Source: Candidatus Thiodiazotropha sp. (ex Monitilora ramsayi) (GTDB lineage Bacteria; Pseudomonadota; Gammaproteobacteria; Chromatiales; Chromatiaceae). From it: a DNA stretch of 64,000 nucleotides. The notes beneath the pieces were generated by a model. It saw only the letters and a list, made by a program, of their open reading frames with translations, made no database searches and had not been told where the DNA came from. The DNA lies in the NCBI GenBank assembly GCA_025655575.1, contig JAHXIP010000019.1:1-64000 (forward strand), given 5' to 3'. The translations under genes and the position numbers were made by a program. The stretch's first letter is position 1, and each line of letters starts with the position of its first letter. Positions 7,549-16,188 of the stretch are shown here, in pieces.

Positions 7549-8375
7549 CGATCTCTCTCCCTCACTCTCGCCTTCTGCAACAGCGCTACCGCATCGGCCA
7601 GCATCGGCCCGGGGCAGATCCAGTACTTGTAGGGTATCTCCACCATTGGATGCTTCGCCAACAGGCGTTGTAGGGCGGGGTGGCGCAGCTGTCTCTCCGC
7701 CAGGGAATCCCCCGAGCCGGTATAGGCGGAGGTGAAGATGGTCTCGGGTTGCCAGTGCAGGACCTTTTCCAGCGGCACCGGGGTATAGCCTTTGACGCCC
7801 TGCTGTGCTGCCAGGTTGTGCCAGCCCGCGAGTCGCAGGGCTTCGTCCTGCAGGGTGTCGCTGCCGCTGGTATAACCGCGGGGTTGCAGGAAGATCGCAG
7901 TAGGCGGGTGCGTGACTTTTGCTGCGCCGGACTGCAATCGTTGCTGCATCTGTTGTATCAGCGATTCACCCCGCGACCCCTGGCCCAGCCGGGCTGCCAG
8001 TTGGCGAATATCCTCAACGATATCGTCGAAGCGATGGCCGAGGGAGAGTGGGTGCAGCGGGTAGCCCAGCTGCTCGAGGGTCGTGCGCAGACGGGGATTG
8101 GTGTGGGGGGTGACCAGTATCAGATCGGGCTTGAGACGGATGATCTCCTCGGCCCGGGCATGGTTGAGGGGAAAGGCAGCGGCCTCATCCGCCACGAAGG
8201 AGCTGTCGGGATCCCGGGAGAGGTAGCTGATTGACGCCACCTGTTGGGGGTCGGCCAGCATCAAGAGCAGCTGATCGCTGCAGAGGTTCACCGAGACCAC
8301 CCGTTGGGGTGGCTCGGCTGCTGTTGCCAGCGAGGACAACAGCATCAGCAATGCAGCGATCGCATTAGTCCGCAT
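7545..8375 (-). CDS. btuF: Periplasmic cobalamin-binding protein
   Basis: 276 residues with a signal peptide (MRTNAIAALLMLLSSLATAA) and a BtuF/TroA-type fold: RVVSVNLCSDQLLLML at the N-terminal lobe, ARAEEIIRLKPDLILVTP before the linking helix, and a C-terminal lobe with MVEIPYKYWICPGPMLADAV. It collects cobalamin delivered by the outer-membrane receptor and hands it to BtuCD. The gene begins three bases after the btuB stop. Substrate is inferred from the riboswitch and operon, since binding proteins of this class also carry haem or siderophores. Confidence 0.82.
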   Translation of the reverse strand: MRTNAIAALLMLLSSLATAAEPPQRVVSVNLCSDQLLLMLADPQQVASISYLSRDPDSSFVADEAAAFPLNHARAEEIIRLKPDLILVTPHTNPRLRTTLEQLGYPLHPLSLGHRFDDIVEDIRQLAARLGQGSRGESLIQQMQQRLQSGAAKVTHPPTAIFLQPRGYTSGSDTLQDEALRLAGWHNLAAQQGVKGYTPVPLEKVLHWQPETIFTSAYTGSGDSLAERQLRHPALQRLLAKHPMVEIPYKYWICPGPMLADAVALLQKARVRERDR

Positions 8376-8378
8376 GGC

Positions 8379-10337
8379 TTATTCGATACGATAGTTCAGG
8401 CTCAGCCAAAGGTTTCGCTCCGGTGCCGGGAAGAAGGCGGCGCTCTTGGTGAAGCTGGCATCGAATCCGACGGCGCCGGCATTCGAGTACTGTTTATCCA
8501 GCAGGTTATCGATCCGTAGCCCAAGACGCCAGGGGCCGGTGATGAATTGAGAGCCGAGATTGAGGACGCCATAACCGGGTAGCGTTTCAAAGCTGTTGTT
8601 GAAGTCGCCTCCTAATACCCGCTGACTGCTGAAGAGGCCTTCGGCGAAGAGGTTCCACTTAGGGGACAGTCGCCAGTCTCCAGAGACCTGGCCGGTTCGC
8701 GCCGCCACCAGGGGTATGCGGTTACCGTCGAAGGGGCCGTCGGTGATGCGGGGGTCGGTGTAGGTCAGGCTGCCTCCCAGGGTGATATCCGGGTGTATCT
8801 GCCACCGGCCTTCCAGGGTGGCACCTTCGCGTTTCGTCTCGTCCAGGTTGATATTGCTGAAGCCGGAGGTGTCGAAGCTGATCTCGTTTTCAAGATCGAG
8901 TCGGTAGATGACCAGCTTGGCGCTCAGTCCGGGGCGGCTCCACTCGGCGCCCGCCTCATGGGAGATGCCGGTCTGATTCTCCAGTCCCACTGGCTGGCCG
9001 AAGACCGGGTTGGTATGTTCGTCCACGGTGGCGAAGCGGAAATTCTCGTCGACACGCACGAAGAGGCGCAGTGAATCGTTCGCCTGCAGGCTAACGCCAA
9101 GGGCGCCAACGCTCTCGGAGTCATCCAACTGATCGATACCGGCGAAGCTCTCGATTTGATTATCTACTGAGGCGTGACGAAATCCGCCGGTGACCAAGAT
9201 GCGGTCGGTAGCGGGTATGGTGATTTGGGCGTAGATGGCATCCACAGACTGATCGAGACCGGTCGGACCAAAGCTGGTCTGAAGTGAATAGTCTGTGCGC
9301 TCCAGGTCGGCGCCGGCGGTCACTCGGGCCTCGCCCTGAGCCATCGGGTAGACGCCGATAAAGCGGGGATTGAAGCCTTTGACCGTTCTGTCCTGGGTCG
9401 CAAGTGAACCGGGAAATGTACGAAAGCTGGTTTGGAACTCCCGGTCGTTATCGCGGTAGGTCAGCTCTCCTTCGAAGGACCAGTAGAGTCCCAGTTGCTG
9501 TTGCAGGCCAATCCGGCTGACGTTTGTTTCAGTATCACTGAAGTCGCCGGTATAGGCGGCAGCAGATTGCCTGCGGTTCTGCGCGAGCTCGTCCGCAAAG
9601 AGTGAGCCTGGCAGTTGCTGATAGTGATCGACCCGTTGTTGTTCGAAGAAGAGACCGCCGCTCTCGTATTGATAGTCGAGGCGCAGGTTGAAATCATTTC
9701 TATCCGTCTCGTTGTTATCGCGGTAGTTATCGCTGATTCGGCGTTTGGCAGAGAAGCGGTAGGCCAGCCCGCTGTCCAGACGGTTGCTGATGTGGGCATA
9801 GCCTTCGCGGCCTTTATAGCTGCCGATGGCGGCAGCGATGTCGGCGGAGAATGCTTCCGGTTGCCGGGTGATGATGTTCACCATGCCGCCCACCGCCTGG
9901 TTGCCGTAGAGGGTACCGGCGCTGCCCTGGACGATCTCGATCCGCTCCACCCGGCGCAGGTCGATGGCGTTGAGGTCCGGTGCGGCGATGTCGCTGGGGT
10001 TGTTCAGTCGTCGTCCATCCACCAGGATCAGGGTGTTGGAACCCGCCGTGGGGCCGAACCCCCGCATGTCGATGGTGGCCTGGCTGCCGTCGCCGTAGAG
10101 GGTGTTGATCTGGATGCCGCTGCGGGTCTGCAGCAGTTGTTGCAGGTTTTGTGCGCCACTGTTCTCGATCTCATCCTGTTCGATCACGGTGATGCTGGCA
10201 GGGGTTTCGATGCTTGTCTGTTCCGTGCGTGAGGCACTGATAACAATGGTGGGTAGATGAAATGCCGCCTGTAGTGGCAGGTTTGAAAACAGTAACAGGC
10301 CGGCTGTAAAGCAGCGGCTTCTTCTTGGATGTTTCAC
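8379..10337 (-). CDS. btuB: TonB-dependent vitamin B12 receptor
   Basis: About 650 residues: signal peptide (ending near LPLQAAF), a TonB-box-like segment (PTIVISASRTEQT), a plug domain (ASITVIEQDEIENSGAQNLQQLLQTRSGI and VDGRRLNNPSD) and a 22-strand-type barrel ending in an aromatic-rich NLWLSLNYRIE. It imports cobalamin across the outer membrane using ExbBD-TonB energy. A GTG start at 10337 is preferred over the GTG at 10358 because GGGAG lies eight bases before it and the signal peptide then begins MKHPRRSR. It heads btuB-F-C-D and follows the riboswitch by about 130 bases. Confidence 0.88.
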   Translation of the reverse strand: MKHPRRSRCFTAGLLLFSNLPLQAAFHLPTIVISASRTEQTSIETPASITVIEQDEIENSGAQNLQQLLQTRSGIQINTLYGDGSQATIDMRGFGPTAGSNTLILVDGRRLNNPSDIAAPDLNAIDLRRVERIEIVQGSAGTLYGNQAVGGMVNIITRQPEAFSADIAAAIGSYKGREGYAHISNRLDSGLAYRFSAKRRISDNYRDNNETDRNDFNLRLDYQYESGGLFFEQQRVDHYQQLPGSLFADELAQNRRQSAAAYTGDFSDTETNVSRIGLQQQLGLYWSFEGELTYRDNDREFQTSFRTFPGSLATQDRTVKGFNPRFIGVYPMAQGEARVTAGADLERTDYSLQTSFGPTGLDQSVDAIYAQITIPATDRILVTGGFRHASVDNQIESFAGIDQLDDSESVGALGVSLQANDSLRLFVRVDENFRFATVDEHTNPVFGQPVGLENQTGISHEAGAEWSRPGLSAKLVIYRLDLENEISFDTSGFSNINLDETKREGATLEGRWQIHPDITLGGSLTYTDPRITDGPFDGNRIPLVAARTGQVSGDWRLSPKWNLFAEGLFSSQRVLGGDFNNSFETLPGYGVLNLGSQFITGPWRLGLRIDNLLDKQYSNAGAVGFDASFTKSAAFFPAPERNLWLSLNYRIE

Positions 10338-10467
10338 GTTTGACTCCCGGTGACGCACACCCGCGTCGATGGTTGGGTTAGGGTGTGTTCAATGGGAGAG
10401 GAGGCATGGCGAGGTCTGAAAGAGACAGCTGTGCCTCTATGTCGCCCACCGCAACACAGTGTTTTAC

Positions 10468-10632
10468 CCAGGCCGGTATCCGGACTCACAGACTGGTATC
10501 ACCCGATGCAGCGCCTTCCCATGGTTTGAATCCACAGTGGCCTGTCGCGGCATCTTGTCTGCTTACCGTTGCGGGGGCAGTGCAGGCATCTCACCTGCTT
10601 CCCGTTTAACCCGGAAGACTCCGGGCACCTGC
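10468..10632 (-). promoter_or_regulatory. Cobalamin riboswitch
   Basis: Read on the minus strand, the expected blocks occur in order: GGTGCCC, then TTAAACGGGAAGCAGGTG, CTGCCCCCGCAACGGTAAG, GCCACTG, GGGAAGGCGC, and the B12 box as GAGTCCGGATACCGGCCTG. This is the canonical AdoCbl-riboswitch layout. It lies in the leader of btuB and should switch the uptake operon off when cobalamin is plentiful. Edges are approximate. Confidence 0.93.
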
Positions 10633-10766
10633 GGCAGGCGGGAAAAGTACAGCCATTGCGTGTGAGGGTCAAGCTGCCTTATTCGTTGTCAGGAACATGA
10701 GATGCCGAATCCGCTTGGGTATACTTCCCCGTTTCTCCACCAATCACTGACAAGAGATAGTGAACG

Positions 10767-11348
10767 ATGATCGTCTATCTGCATGGCCTCAATAGCGCAG
10801 GCACTTCCGGCAAGGCGGCAGTGCTTCGCCGGCAACTGGCTCCCATCGAGGTGGTCAGTCCCACCTATCCGGCACAGTCGGCGGCGGAGGCTGTGAAGAT
10901 TCTGAGCAGTGAGTTGGGGCCTCTGTTGCAACACAACGAGCCGAGGATTCTTGTGGGCAGCTCAATGGGCGGGTTCTACGGTGCCTGGTTGGCGCGTCGT
11001 GTGAAAGCGCATCACCTGGTTATGATCAATCCCGCTCTCAAGCCCTGGGCGTTGTTGCAACAAGTAGAGGGTTGGCAATACAACGAAGCCAAGGATGAGC
11101 ACTACTACCTCTCACCCGAGATGGTAGCTGCGACACAGGCATATGAAACCCTGCCAACAGAAGTAGGCGTGCCGGTTACCCTGCTGCTGGACAAGGGAGA
11201 CGAACTGATTGATTACCGCGAAGCGGAAGAGAGCTATCGGGGGCAGGCAGATATTCGTCTCTTCGAGGGAGGCAGCCACACCTTCGAGCATATGGATGAG
11301 GCGGTGGAGATCATTGGTCTGCTACATGAGAAACTGAAATCAGCATGA
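10767..11348 (+). CDS. YqiA-type alpha/beta-hydrolase (esterase)
   Basis: 193 residues matching the YqiA/UPF0227 esterase family. It opens MIVYLHGLNSAG with the oxyanion-region HGLNS, has a nucleophile elbow GSSMGGFYGAWLA (Ser near 71), an acid in LLDKGDELIDY, and a histidine in GGSHTFEHM near the C-terminus. It is a cytoplasmic carboxylesterase whose natural substrate is not established. It stands alone on the plus strand between the btu riboswitch and a convergent hydrolase gene. The catalytic triad appears complete. Confidence 0.8.
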   Translation: MIVYLHGLNSAGTSGKAAVLRRQLAPIEVVSPTYPAQSAAEAVKILSSELGPLLQHNEPRILVGSSMGGFYGAWLARRVKAHHLVMINPALKPWALLQQVEGWQYNEAKDEHYYLSPEMVAATQAYETLPTEVGVPVTLLLDKGDELIDYREAEESYRGQADIRLFEGGSHTFEHMDEAVEIIGLLHEKLKSA

Positions 11349-11364
11349 GTCCGTTTCAGGGGTA

Positions 11365-12099
11365 TTAGATTTCAGCCTCGGTAACTTGATTGACTAAGGA
11401 CATGACTTGTTCAGCACAGACTCCCGGCTGTGACTGCAAGAGGAAATGCGGGCCTTCGATCTGTCGTATTTGAAAAGGGATGAAATGTCTTTGGAACAAA
11501 TTGGCGGCACTGGCGGGTACGAGACGATCCCCCATCGCCTGTAGATAGTAGCAAGGGATCTCAAAGCGGCTTTTGTCATCGGCTTGAAAACGTGCAATCA
11601 AGTTAAGTCTGTGTCTGATAATCCTGGGTGGAATACCTGTCAGCACCTCTCTCAGAATATCTAACTGCTCCTGAGTCGCATGTTCACCCATGCAGAAATG
11701 TTTCAGGATGGAATCCGGTACGCTGTGTGTAAATTGTTCGATGAAGGGAATGCGTTGAATCAACCAAAGCACTCTGGGTCGGGGTGGCACAGCGAAGGTT
11801 GCACAAAGCACAACGGCTTTCGGCGATAGTTTGTTTGATCTCAGAAGCTCAAGCACAACGAGGCCTGAAAAAGACTCTGCCAAGAGAATCAATGGACCCT
11901 CAGGAAGCTGGTCCCTGACGTATGCTGCCAACTCAGACAAATCCAAGGGGTTAGCAGTGGGGTATGTGATGACTTGTGCGGGTAGGTCTGGCGGTAGCAG
12001 GGAAAGGAAAGGCTGAAACAGTTTTCCGGTGCCATCTAATCCGGGAAGCAGTACAAGTGTAAGCGATTGCCTGTCCGTGGCCTGCCTGTTTCTATCCAT
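11365..12099 (-). CDS. Alpha/beta-fold hydrolase
   Basis: 244 residues. An N-terminal LVLLPGLDGTGKLF oxyanion loop, a nucleophile elbow LLAESFSGLVVLELL (Ser in the ESFSG motif rather than the usual GxSxG), an acid in AMGDRLVP and a histidine in IEGPHFLLQSQP make a full triad. It resembles small soluble carboxylesterases of the MhpC type, with no signal peptide. Substrate unknown. The gene converges on the YqiA-like gene, with 16 bases between the two stops and no clear terminator. Confidence 0.7.
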   Translation of the reverse strand: MDRNRQATDRQSLTLVLLPGLDGTGKLFQPFLSLLPPDLPAQVITYPTANPLDLSELAAYVRDQLPEGPLILLAESFSGLVVLELLRSNKLSPKAVVLCATFAVPPRPRVLWLIQRIPFIEQFTHSVPDSILKHFCMGEHATQEQLDILREVLTGIPPRIIRHRLNLIARFQADDKSRFEIPCYYLQAMGDRLVPASAANLFQRHFIPFQIRQIEGPHFLLQSQPGVCAEQVMSLVNQVTEAEI

Positions 12100-12170
12100 A
12101 GATTTTAGTTTAGATAACGAGTGGGTAGCCGGGTACGCTGCAGTATGAAAATAGATCTAAAAATCTACAG

Positions 12171-14450
12171 TTAATCGGCTTCATAAGGTTCGCTGAAGGA
12201 GCAGTCTTTCTGCGGGCAGACTTTCTCAGTTCCCTTGCGTTTGGTGGTTTTGACGGTCAGCACCGGCCAGCCGCAACTGGGGCAGGGCTCGGCGATGGGC
12301 TCGTTCCACACCGCATAGTCGCAGTCGGGGTAGGTGGAGCAGGAGTAGAAGATCTTGCCGCGGCGTGACTTGCGCTTGAATATGGTGCCTTTCTGACACT
12401 TGGGGCATGTGACGCCGGTATCTTCAGGTTTCTCCAAGGGTTCAATATAGCGGCAGTCGGGATAGCTTGAGCAGCCGATGAATTTGCCGTAGCGGCCACG
12501 TTTCACGACCAGTTCCGAGTTACATTCAGGGCAGGTGCGCCCTTCAACCACTTCGGGCTCTTCCTTTTCGCTTGAGTCTGCGTTGAGGTCTCGCGTGTAG
12601 TCGCACTCAGGATAGTTGGTGCAACCGATGAAGCGCCCATGTCGGCCGAGGCGGATGGAGAGCTGCTTGCCGCATTTGGGGCAGGCCTCATCCAGTGCCT
12701 CGTGGGTGACATCGCTGCGTTTGACGTTTTCCTGGGTGTGGTCGATGCGTTCCTTGAACGGTCCCCAGAACTTGCTCAATAGAGGTACCCAGGCCTCTTC
12801 GCCACGGGAGACGGCATCCAATTCGTCCTCCAGATTGGCGGTGAAGTCGTAATCCACATAACGGGTGAAATATTCGGTGAGGAATTTGTTCACCACGCGG
12901 CCCACATCGGTGGGCATGAAGCGCTTCTTGTCCAGGACCACATATTCACGGTCCTGCAGAGTCGAGATGATCGAAGCGTAGGTAGAGGGACGGCCGATGC
13001 CGTACTCTTCCAGGGCTTTGACCAGACTCGCCTCGCTGTAGCGAGGTGGCGGTTCGGTAAAGTGCTGTTCCGGGCGAACAGCTTTCAAGGGCAGCGTTTC
13101 ACCCTCTACCAATGGAGGCAGTATCTTTTCATCGCTGTCGCTTTTGGCAGCATCGTCCAGACCTTCCTGGTAGACGGCGATAAAGCCCGGCTTGGCGATG
13201 ACCGAACCGTTGGCGCGAAACTGATTGCCTTCTCCGCACTGGAGATCGGCCGCCACGGTGTGGATGGTGGCGTGGATCATCTGGCAGGCGACGGCACGCT
13301 TCCAGATCAGTTCGTAGAGTCTTGCCTGGTCCTTGGATAAATGTTGCTTGATCTCGTCAGGCGTGCGCAGAACCGAAGTGGGACGAATGGCCTCATGGGC
13401 CTCCTGGGCATTCTTCGCCTTGGTCTTGAAGCGGCGTACATCCGGCGGTATCTGGCCACTACCGTATTTATCGGTAATGAAATCGCGGATCTCTCCCATT
13501 GCCTCATCTGCCAGGTTGACCGAATCGGTACGCATGTAGGTGATCAGGCCCACAGTACCCTGACCCACATCCATGCCTTCATAGAGCTGTTGCGCGGTAC
13601 GCATGGTGCGCTGGGTGGTGAAGCCGAGTTTGCGCGAGGCTTCTTGCTGCAAGGTTGAAGTCGTGAAAGGGGGCGCTGGGTTGCGTTTGCGCTGTTTCTT
13701 CTCGACCTTGGTGACCAGCAGACCCTGACTGCCGGCTGATACCAGGGTTTGTTCGGCAGCTGAGGCATCCGCCTCGTTGGTAATACTGAATTTCTCCAGT
13801 TTGTCGCCCTGGTAGTGGGTGAGCTTGGCGGAGAAGGCCTGATTCTCTTTTTCGGTATCGGCCTCGATGGTCCAGAACTCTTCGGCCTTGAAGGCCTCGA
13901 TCTCCATCTCCCGTTCAACGATCATGCGCAGGGCGGGGCTCTGCACGCGTCCGGCAGAGAGGCCCCGGCGAACCTTCTTCCACAATAGAGGCGAGAGGTT
14001 GAAGCCGACCAGATAGTCGAGGGCGCGCCTGGCCTGTTGGGCATCGATCAGGGCGTGGGAGAGCTCCCTGGGGTTGGCGATGGCATCGTTCACCGCTTTT
14101 TTGGTGATCTCGTTGAACACCACCCGGTAGACGGGCTTTTTCTTCAACTTGCCCTTTTCTTTGAGCAACTCGGAGAGATGCCAGGAGATCGCTTCGCCCT
14201 CGCGGTCCGGATCAGTGGCGAGGTAGAGGGCATCTGAGTTTTTCAATGCTTTGGCAATCGCCTGCACATGGCGGTCGTTGCGCTCGATGACCTGGTACTT
14301 CATGGCAAAACCGTTATTCGGGTCTACCGCGCCCTCCTTGGGCACCAGGTCACGCACGTGGCCGTAGGAGGCAAGGACTTCAAAGCCGCCTCCTAAGTAT
14401 TTCTTGATGGTTTTGGCCTTGGCCGGAGATTCGACGATTACCAGATTCAT
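12171..14450 (-). CDS. topA: DNA topoisomerase I
   Basis: 759 residues. A Toprim domain opens MNLVIVESPAKAKTIKKYLG, with the acidic DPDREGEAISWHL motif. The active-site tyrosine lies in GLITYMRTDSVNL. Four C-terminal tetracysteine zinc ribbons follow, beginning CPKCGKQLSIRLGR, CPECNSELVVKRGR, CPKCQKGTIFKRK and CPSCGWPVLTVKT. The enzyme relaxes negative supercoils behind polymerases. It is about 100 residues shorter than the E. coli enzyme, which has further C-terminal modules. The gene lies downstream of smg and dprA, a common gammaproteobacterial order, with a hairpin terminator between smg and topA. Confidence 0.95.
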   Translation of the reverse strand: MNLVIVESPAKAKTIKKYLGGGFEVLASYGHVRDLVPKEGAVDPNNGFAMKYQVIERNDRHVQAIAKALKNSDALYLATDPDREGEAISWHLSELLKEKGKLKKKPVYRVVFNEITKKAVNDAIANPRELSHALIDAQQARRALDYLVGFNLSPLLWKKVRRGLSAGRVQSPALRMIVEREMEIEAFKAEEFWTIEADTEKENQAFSAKLTHYQGDKLEKFSITNEADASAAEQTLVSAGSQGLLVTKVEKKQRKRNPAPPFTTSTLQQEASRKLGFTTQRTMRTAQQLYEGMDVGQGTVGLITYMRTDSVNLADEAMGEIRDFITDKYGSGQIPPDVRRFKTKAKNAQEAHEAIRPTSVLRTPDEIKQHLSKDQARLYELIWKRAVACQMIHATIHTVAADLQCGEGNQFRANGSVIAKPGFIAVYQEGLDDAAKSDSDEKILPPLVEGETLPLKAVRPEQHFTEPPPRYSEASLVKALEEYGIGRPSTYASIISTLQDREYVVLDKKRFMPTDVGRVVNKFLTEYFTRYVDYDFTANLEDELDAVSRGEEAWVPLLSKFWGPFKERIDHTQENVKRSDVTHEALDEACPKCGKQLSIRLGRHGRFIGCTNYPECDYTRDLNADSSEKEEPEVVEGRTCPECNSELVVKRGRYGKFIGCSSYPDCRYIEPLEKPEDTGVTCPKCQKGTIFKRKSRRGKIFYSCSTYPDCDYAVWNEPIAEPCPSCGWPVLTVKTTKRKGTEKVCPQKDCSFSEPYEAD

Positions 14451-14472
14451 GTAATTTAGATCGGATTCAATG

Positions 14473-14502
14473 AAAAACGCGGGACAGTGAAACGCCCCGC
14501 GC
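14473..14502 (-). terminator. Rho-independent terminator after smg
   Basis: On the minus strand CGCGGGGC - GTTTCACT - GTCCCGCG is followed by TTTTTC. It lies 20-50 bases past the smg stop and just before topA, so topA probably has its own promoter or depends on read-through. Confidence 0.6.
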
Positions 14503-14522
14503 TGAAGAAATCAAGTCCTAAA

Positions 14523-14999
14523 TTAGTGCAGATATTCAGGCGCTTCGTTGTAGACCATGTCTTCCATGCGGGCAAAAGCCGCCTCCTGGCCGGGTTGATT
14601 CATCAATACCAGCAGGATGATCCACTTCAGTTCCTCTTCCGTGATAACCGGTGTATCGAGGGCCAGAGAGCGTTCGATAACCAGCTCGCGGGCGGTTTGC
14701 GTCAATATGTCGTTCTGTTCGAGGAACAGCAGCAGTCCACGGGAATCCACGTCGAGACGCGCGCGCTCCTCATCGGTAAAGATACGTAGTGAGTGGGGCT
14801 GGTGTGCCTCACCCTGCTGAGACTGAACATTGTCTGCCAGCTCGTCGAGCCAGTCGAAGGCTTTGTCTATCTCGCCGCTGATAAAGCCGGCTTGGATCAG
14901 TTCGTCGCGGAGATCGTTTTGATCAGAGGGTGGGGCTTGCTCACCATCCATGTAGTTTTCATAGAGGTAGATCAGGATATCGACCACGTTTTCGTTCAT
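14523..14999 (-). CDS. smg: Smg family protein (DUF494)
   Basis: 158 residues of the Smg/DUF494 family: MNENVVDILIYLYENYMDGE at the start, an acidic middle part, and a C-terminal MPG-type segment around WIILLVLMNQPGQEAAFARMEDMVY. The protein is conserved downstream of dprA in many gammaproteobacteria, but its biochemical role is not established. Its start overlaps the dprA stop by four bases (14996-14999), so it is translationally coupled to dprA. Confidence 0.88.
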   Translation of the reverse strand: MNENVVDILIYLYENYMDGEQAPPSDQNDLRDELIQAGFISGEIDKAFDWLDELADNVQSQQGEAHQPHSLRIFTDEERARLDVDSRGLLLFLEQNDILTQTARELVIERSLALDTPVITEEELKWIILLVLMNQPGQEAAFARMEDMVYNEAPEYLH

Positions 15000-16159
15000 G
15001 TGCTCTCTCTCCCGCTGGAGCGGGATGCCAGGGTGTCTGTGCGGCAGTAGAGGCCGCCTGGAGCTGATGATACATGACCATCCAGCTCAAGCACCAGCAG
15101 CATGGACGAAACTGCCTCGGCGGTCAAACCCGTTCGGGTGATTAATTCGTCAACTGAGACAGGGTCATAGCCGAGGGCCTCGGTTAAGCGGGTGTATTCG
15201 GGATCGTCAATCTGATCGCCTGGTGGCGTTTTTTCACTTTGAAAATGCTCACTCAATGGCGCCAATGACCCGAGCAGCGCACCCAGCTCCTCGACAATAT
15301 CCTGCGCCGATTCGACAAGTTTGGCACCCTGGCGAATCAAGGCATGGCAGCCGCGGGCCTGGGGATTGTGGATGGAGCCGGGAATGGCAAAGACCTCACG
15401 TCCCTGTTCGGAAGCCAGACGGGCAGTAATCAGGGAGCCGCTTTGTACAGCAGCTTCGATGACCAGGGTGCCGAGGCTCAAACCGCTGATGATACGGTTG
15501 CGCCTGGGGAAATTCTCCGCTTTTGCCGGCGTGCCTGGCGGGAATTCGCTGACCAGCAGGCCCATGTCGGCAATCCGGTGGGCCAGGTTATGGTGGCTTG
15601 CGGGGTAGATCCTATCCAGTCCCGTGCCCATTACAGCAATCGTGTGGCCAGCTTCCAGGGCGCCCATATGTGCAGCGCCATCGATGCCGATGGCCAGGCC
15701 GCTGGTCACACAAATGCCCGCAGTTGCCAGGGAGTGAGCGAATTTCTTCGCGTTGTTGATCCCTGTCGGGGTTGGATTGCGGCTGCCGACTATGGCGATT
15801 TGGGGTTGGCTGAGGAGGGTTGTATCGCCAATCAGATAGAGCAGTGGTGGGGGTGCGTCGATCTCTCTTAATAGTGGGGGATAGTCTTCGTCTGCTTGAG
15901 TGATCAGCTGATGAGCAGGCTCGCGTAGCCAGCTGAGCGTTGGTTCGATATCCGACAATTGGCGCCGTTCGAGTTGAGCGATAGTGCGTTGGGGGATGCC
16001 CAAGTCAGACAGTTCGGCACGTGAGGCCTGGAGGATCTTCTCAGGTCTGCCGAAGTGATCGATCAGGCGTTGAAAATAGCGACTGCCGATACCGGAAGTC
16101 TGGCTGACAAGCAGCCAGGCCTCCAGGTCGGTGGGGAGCGAAGGGGACGGCTCTTCCAT
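14996..16159 (-). CDS. dprA: DNA-processing protein A
   Basis: 387 residues: an N-terminal SAM/HhH-like region (SGIGSRYFQRLIDHFG), a Rossmann core with VGSRNPTPTGINNAKKFAHSL, TSGLAIGIDGAAHMGAL and the GTGLDRIYP and SEFPPGTP motifs, and a C-terminal winged-helix segment (SVDELITRTGLTAEAVSSMLLVLELDGHV). DprA loads RecA onto incoming single-stranded DNA during natural transformation, although many non-competent species keep it. It is followed by smg with overlap and preceded by the LysM gene 29 bases upstream. Confidence 0.92.
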   Translation of the reverse strand: MEEPSPSLPTDLEAWLLVSQTSGIGSRYFQRLIDHFGRPEKILQASRAELSDLGIPQRTIAQLERRQLSDIEPTLSWLREPAHQLITQADEDYPPLLREIDAPPPLLYLIGDTTLLSQPQIAIVGSRNPTPTGINNAKKFAHSLATAGICVTSGLAIGIDGAAHMGALEAGHTIAVMGTGLDRIYPASHHNLAHRIADMGLLVSEFPPGTPAKAENFPRRNRIISGLSLGTLVIEAAVQSGSLITARLASEQGREVFAIPGSIHNPQARGCHALIRQGAKLVESAQDIVEELGALLGSLAPLSEHFQSEKTPPGDQIDDPEYTRLTEALGYDPVSVDELITRTGLTAEAVSSMLLVLELDGHVSSAPGGLYCRTDTLASRSSGREST

Positions 16160-16188
16160 GAACGGGCCCTCAATGTTTAGGGTTGGAT

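Noticed and set aside
5981..10232. Long plus-strand open frames opposite the btu genes
   Set aside because: They are antisense shadows of GC-rich coding sequence; each lies fully within btuD, btuC, btuF or btuB, which have clear motifs.
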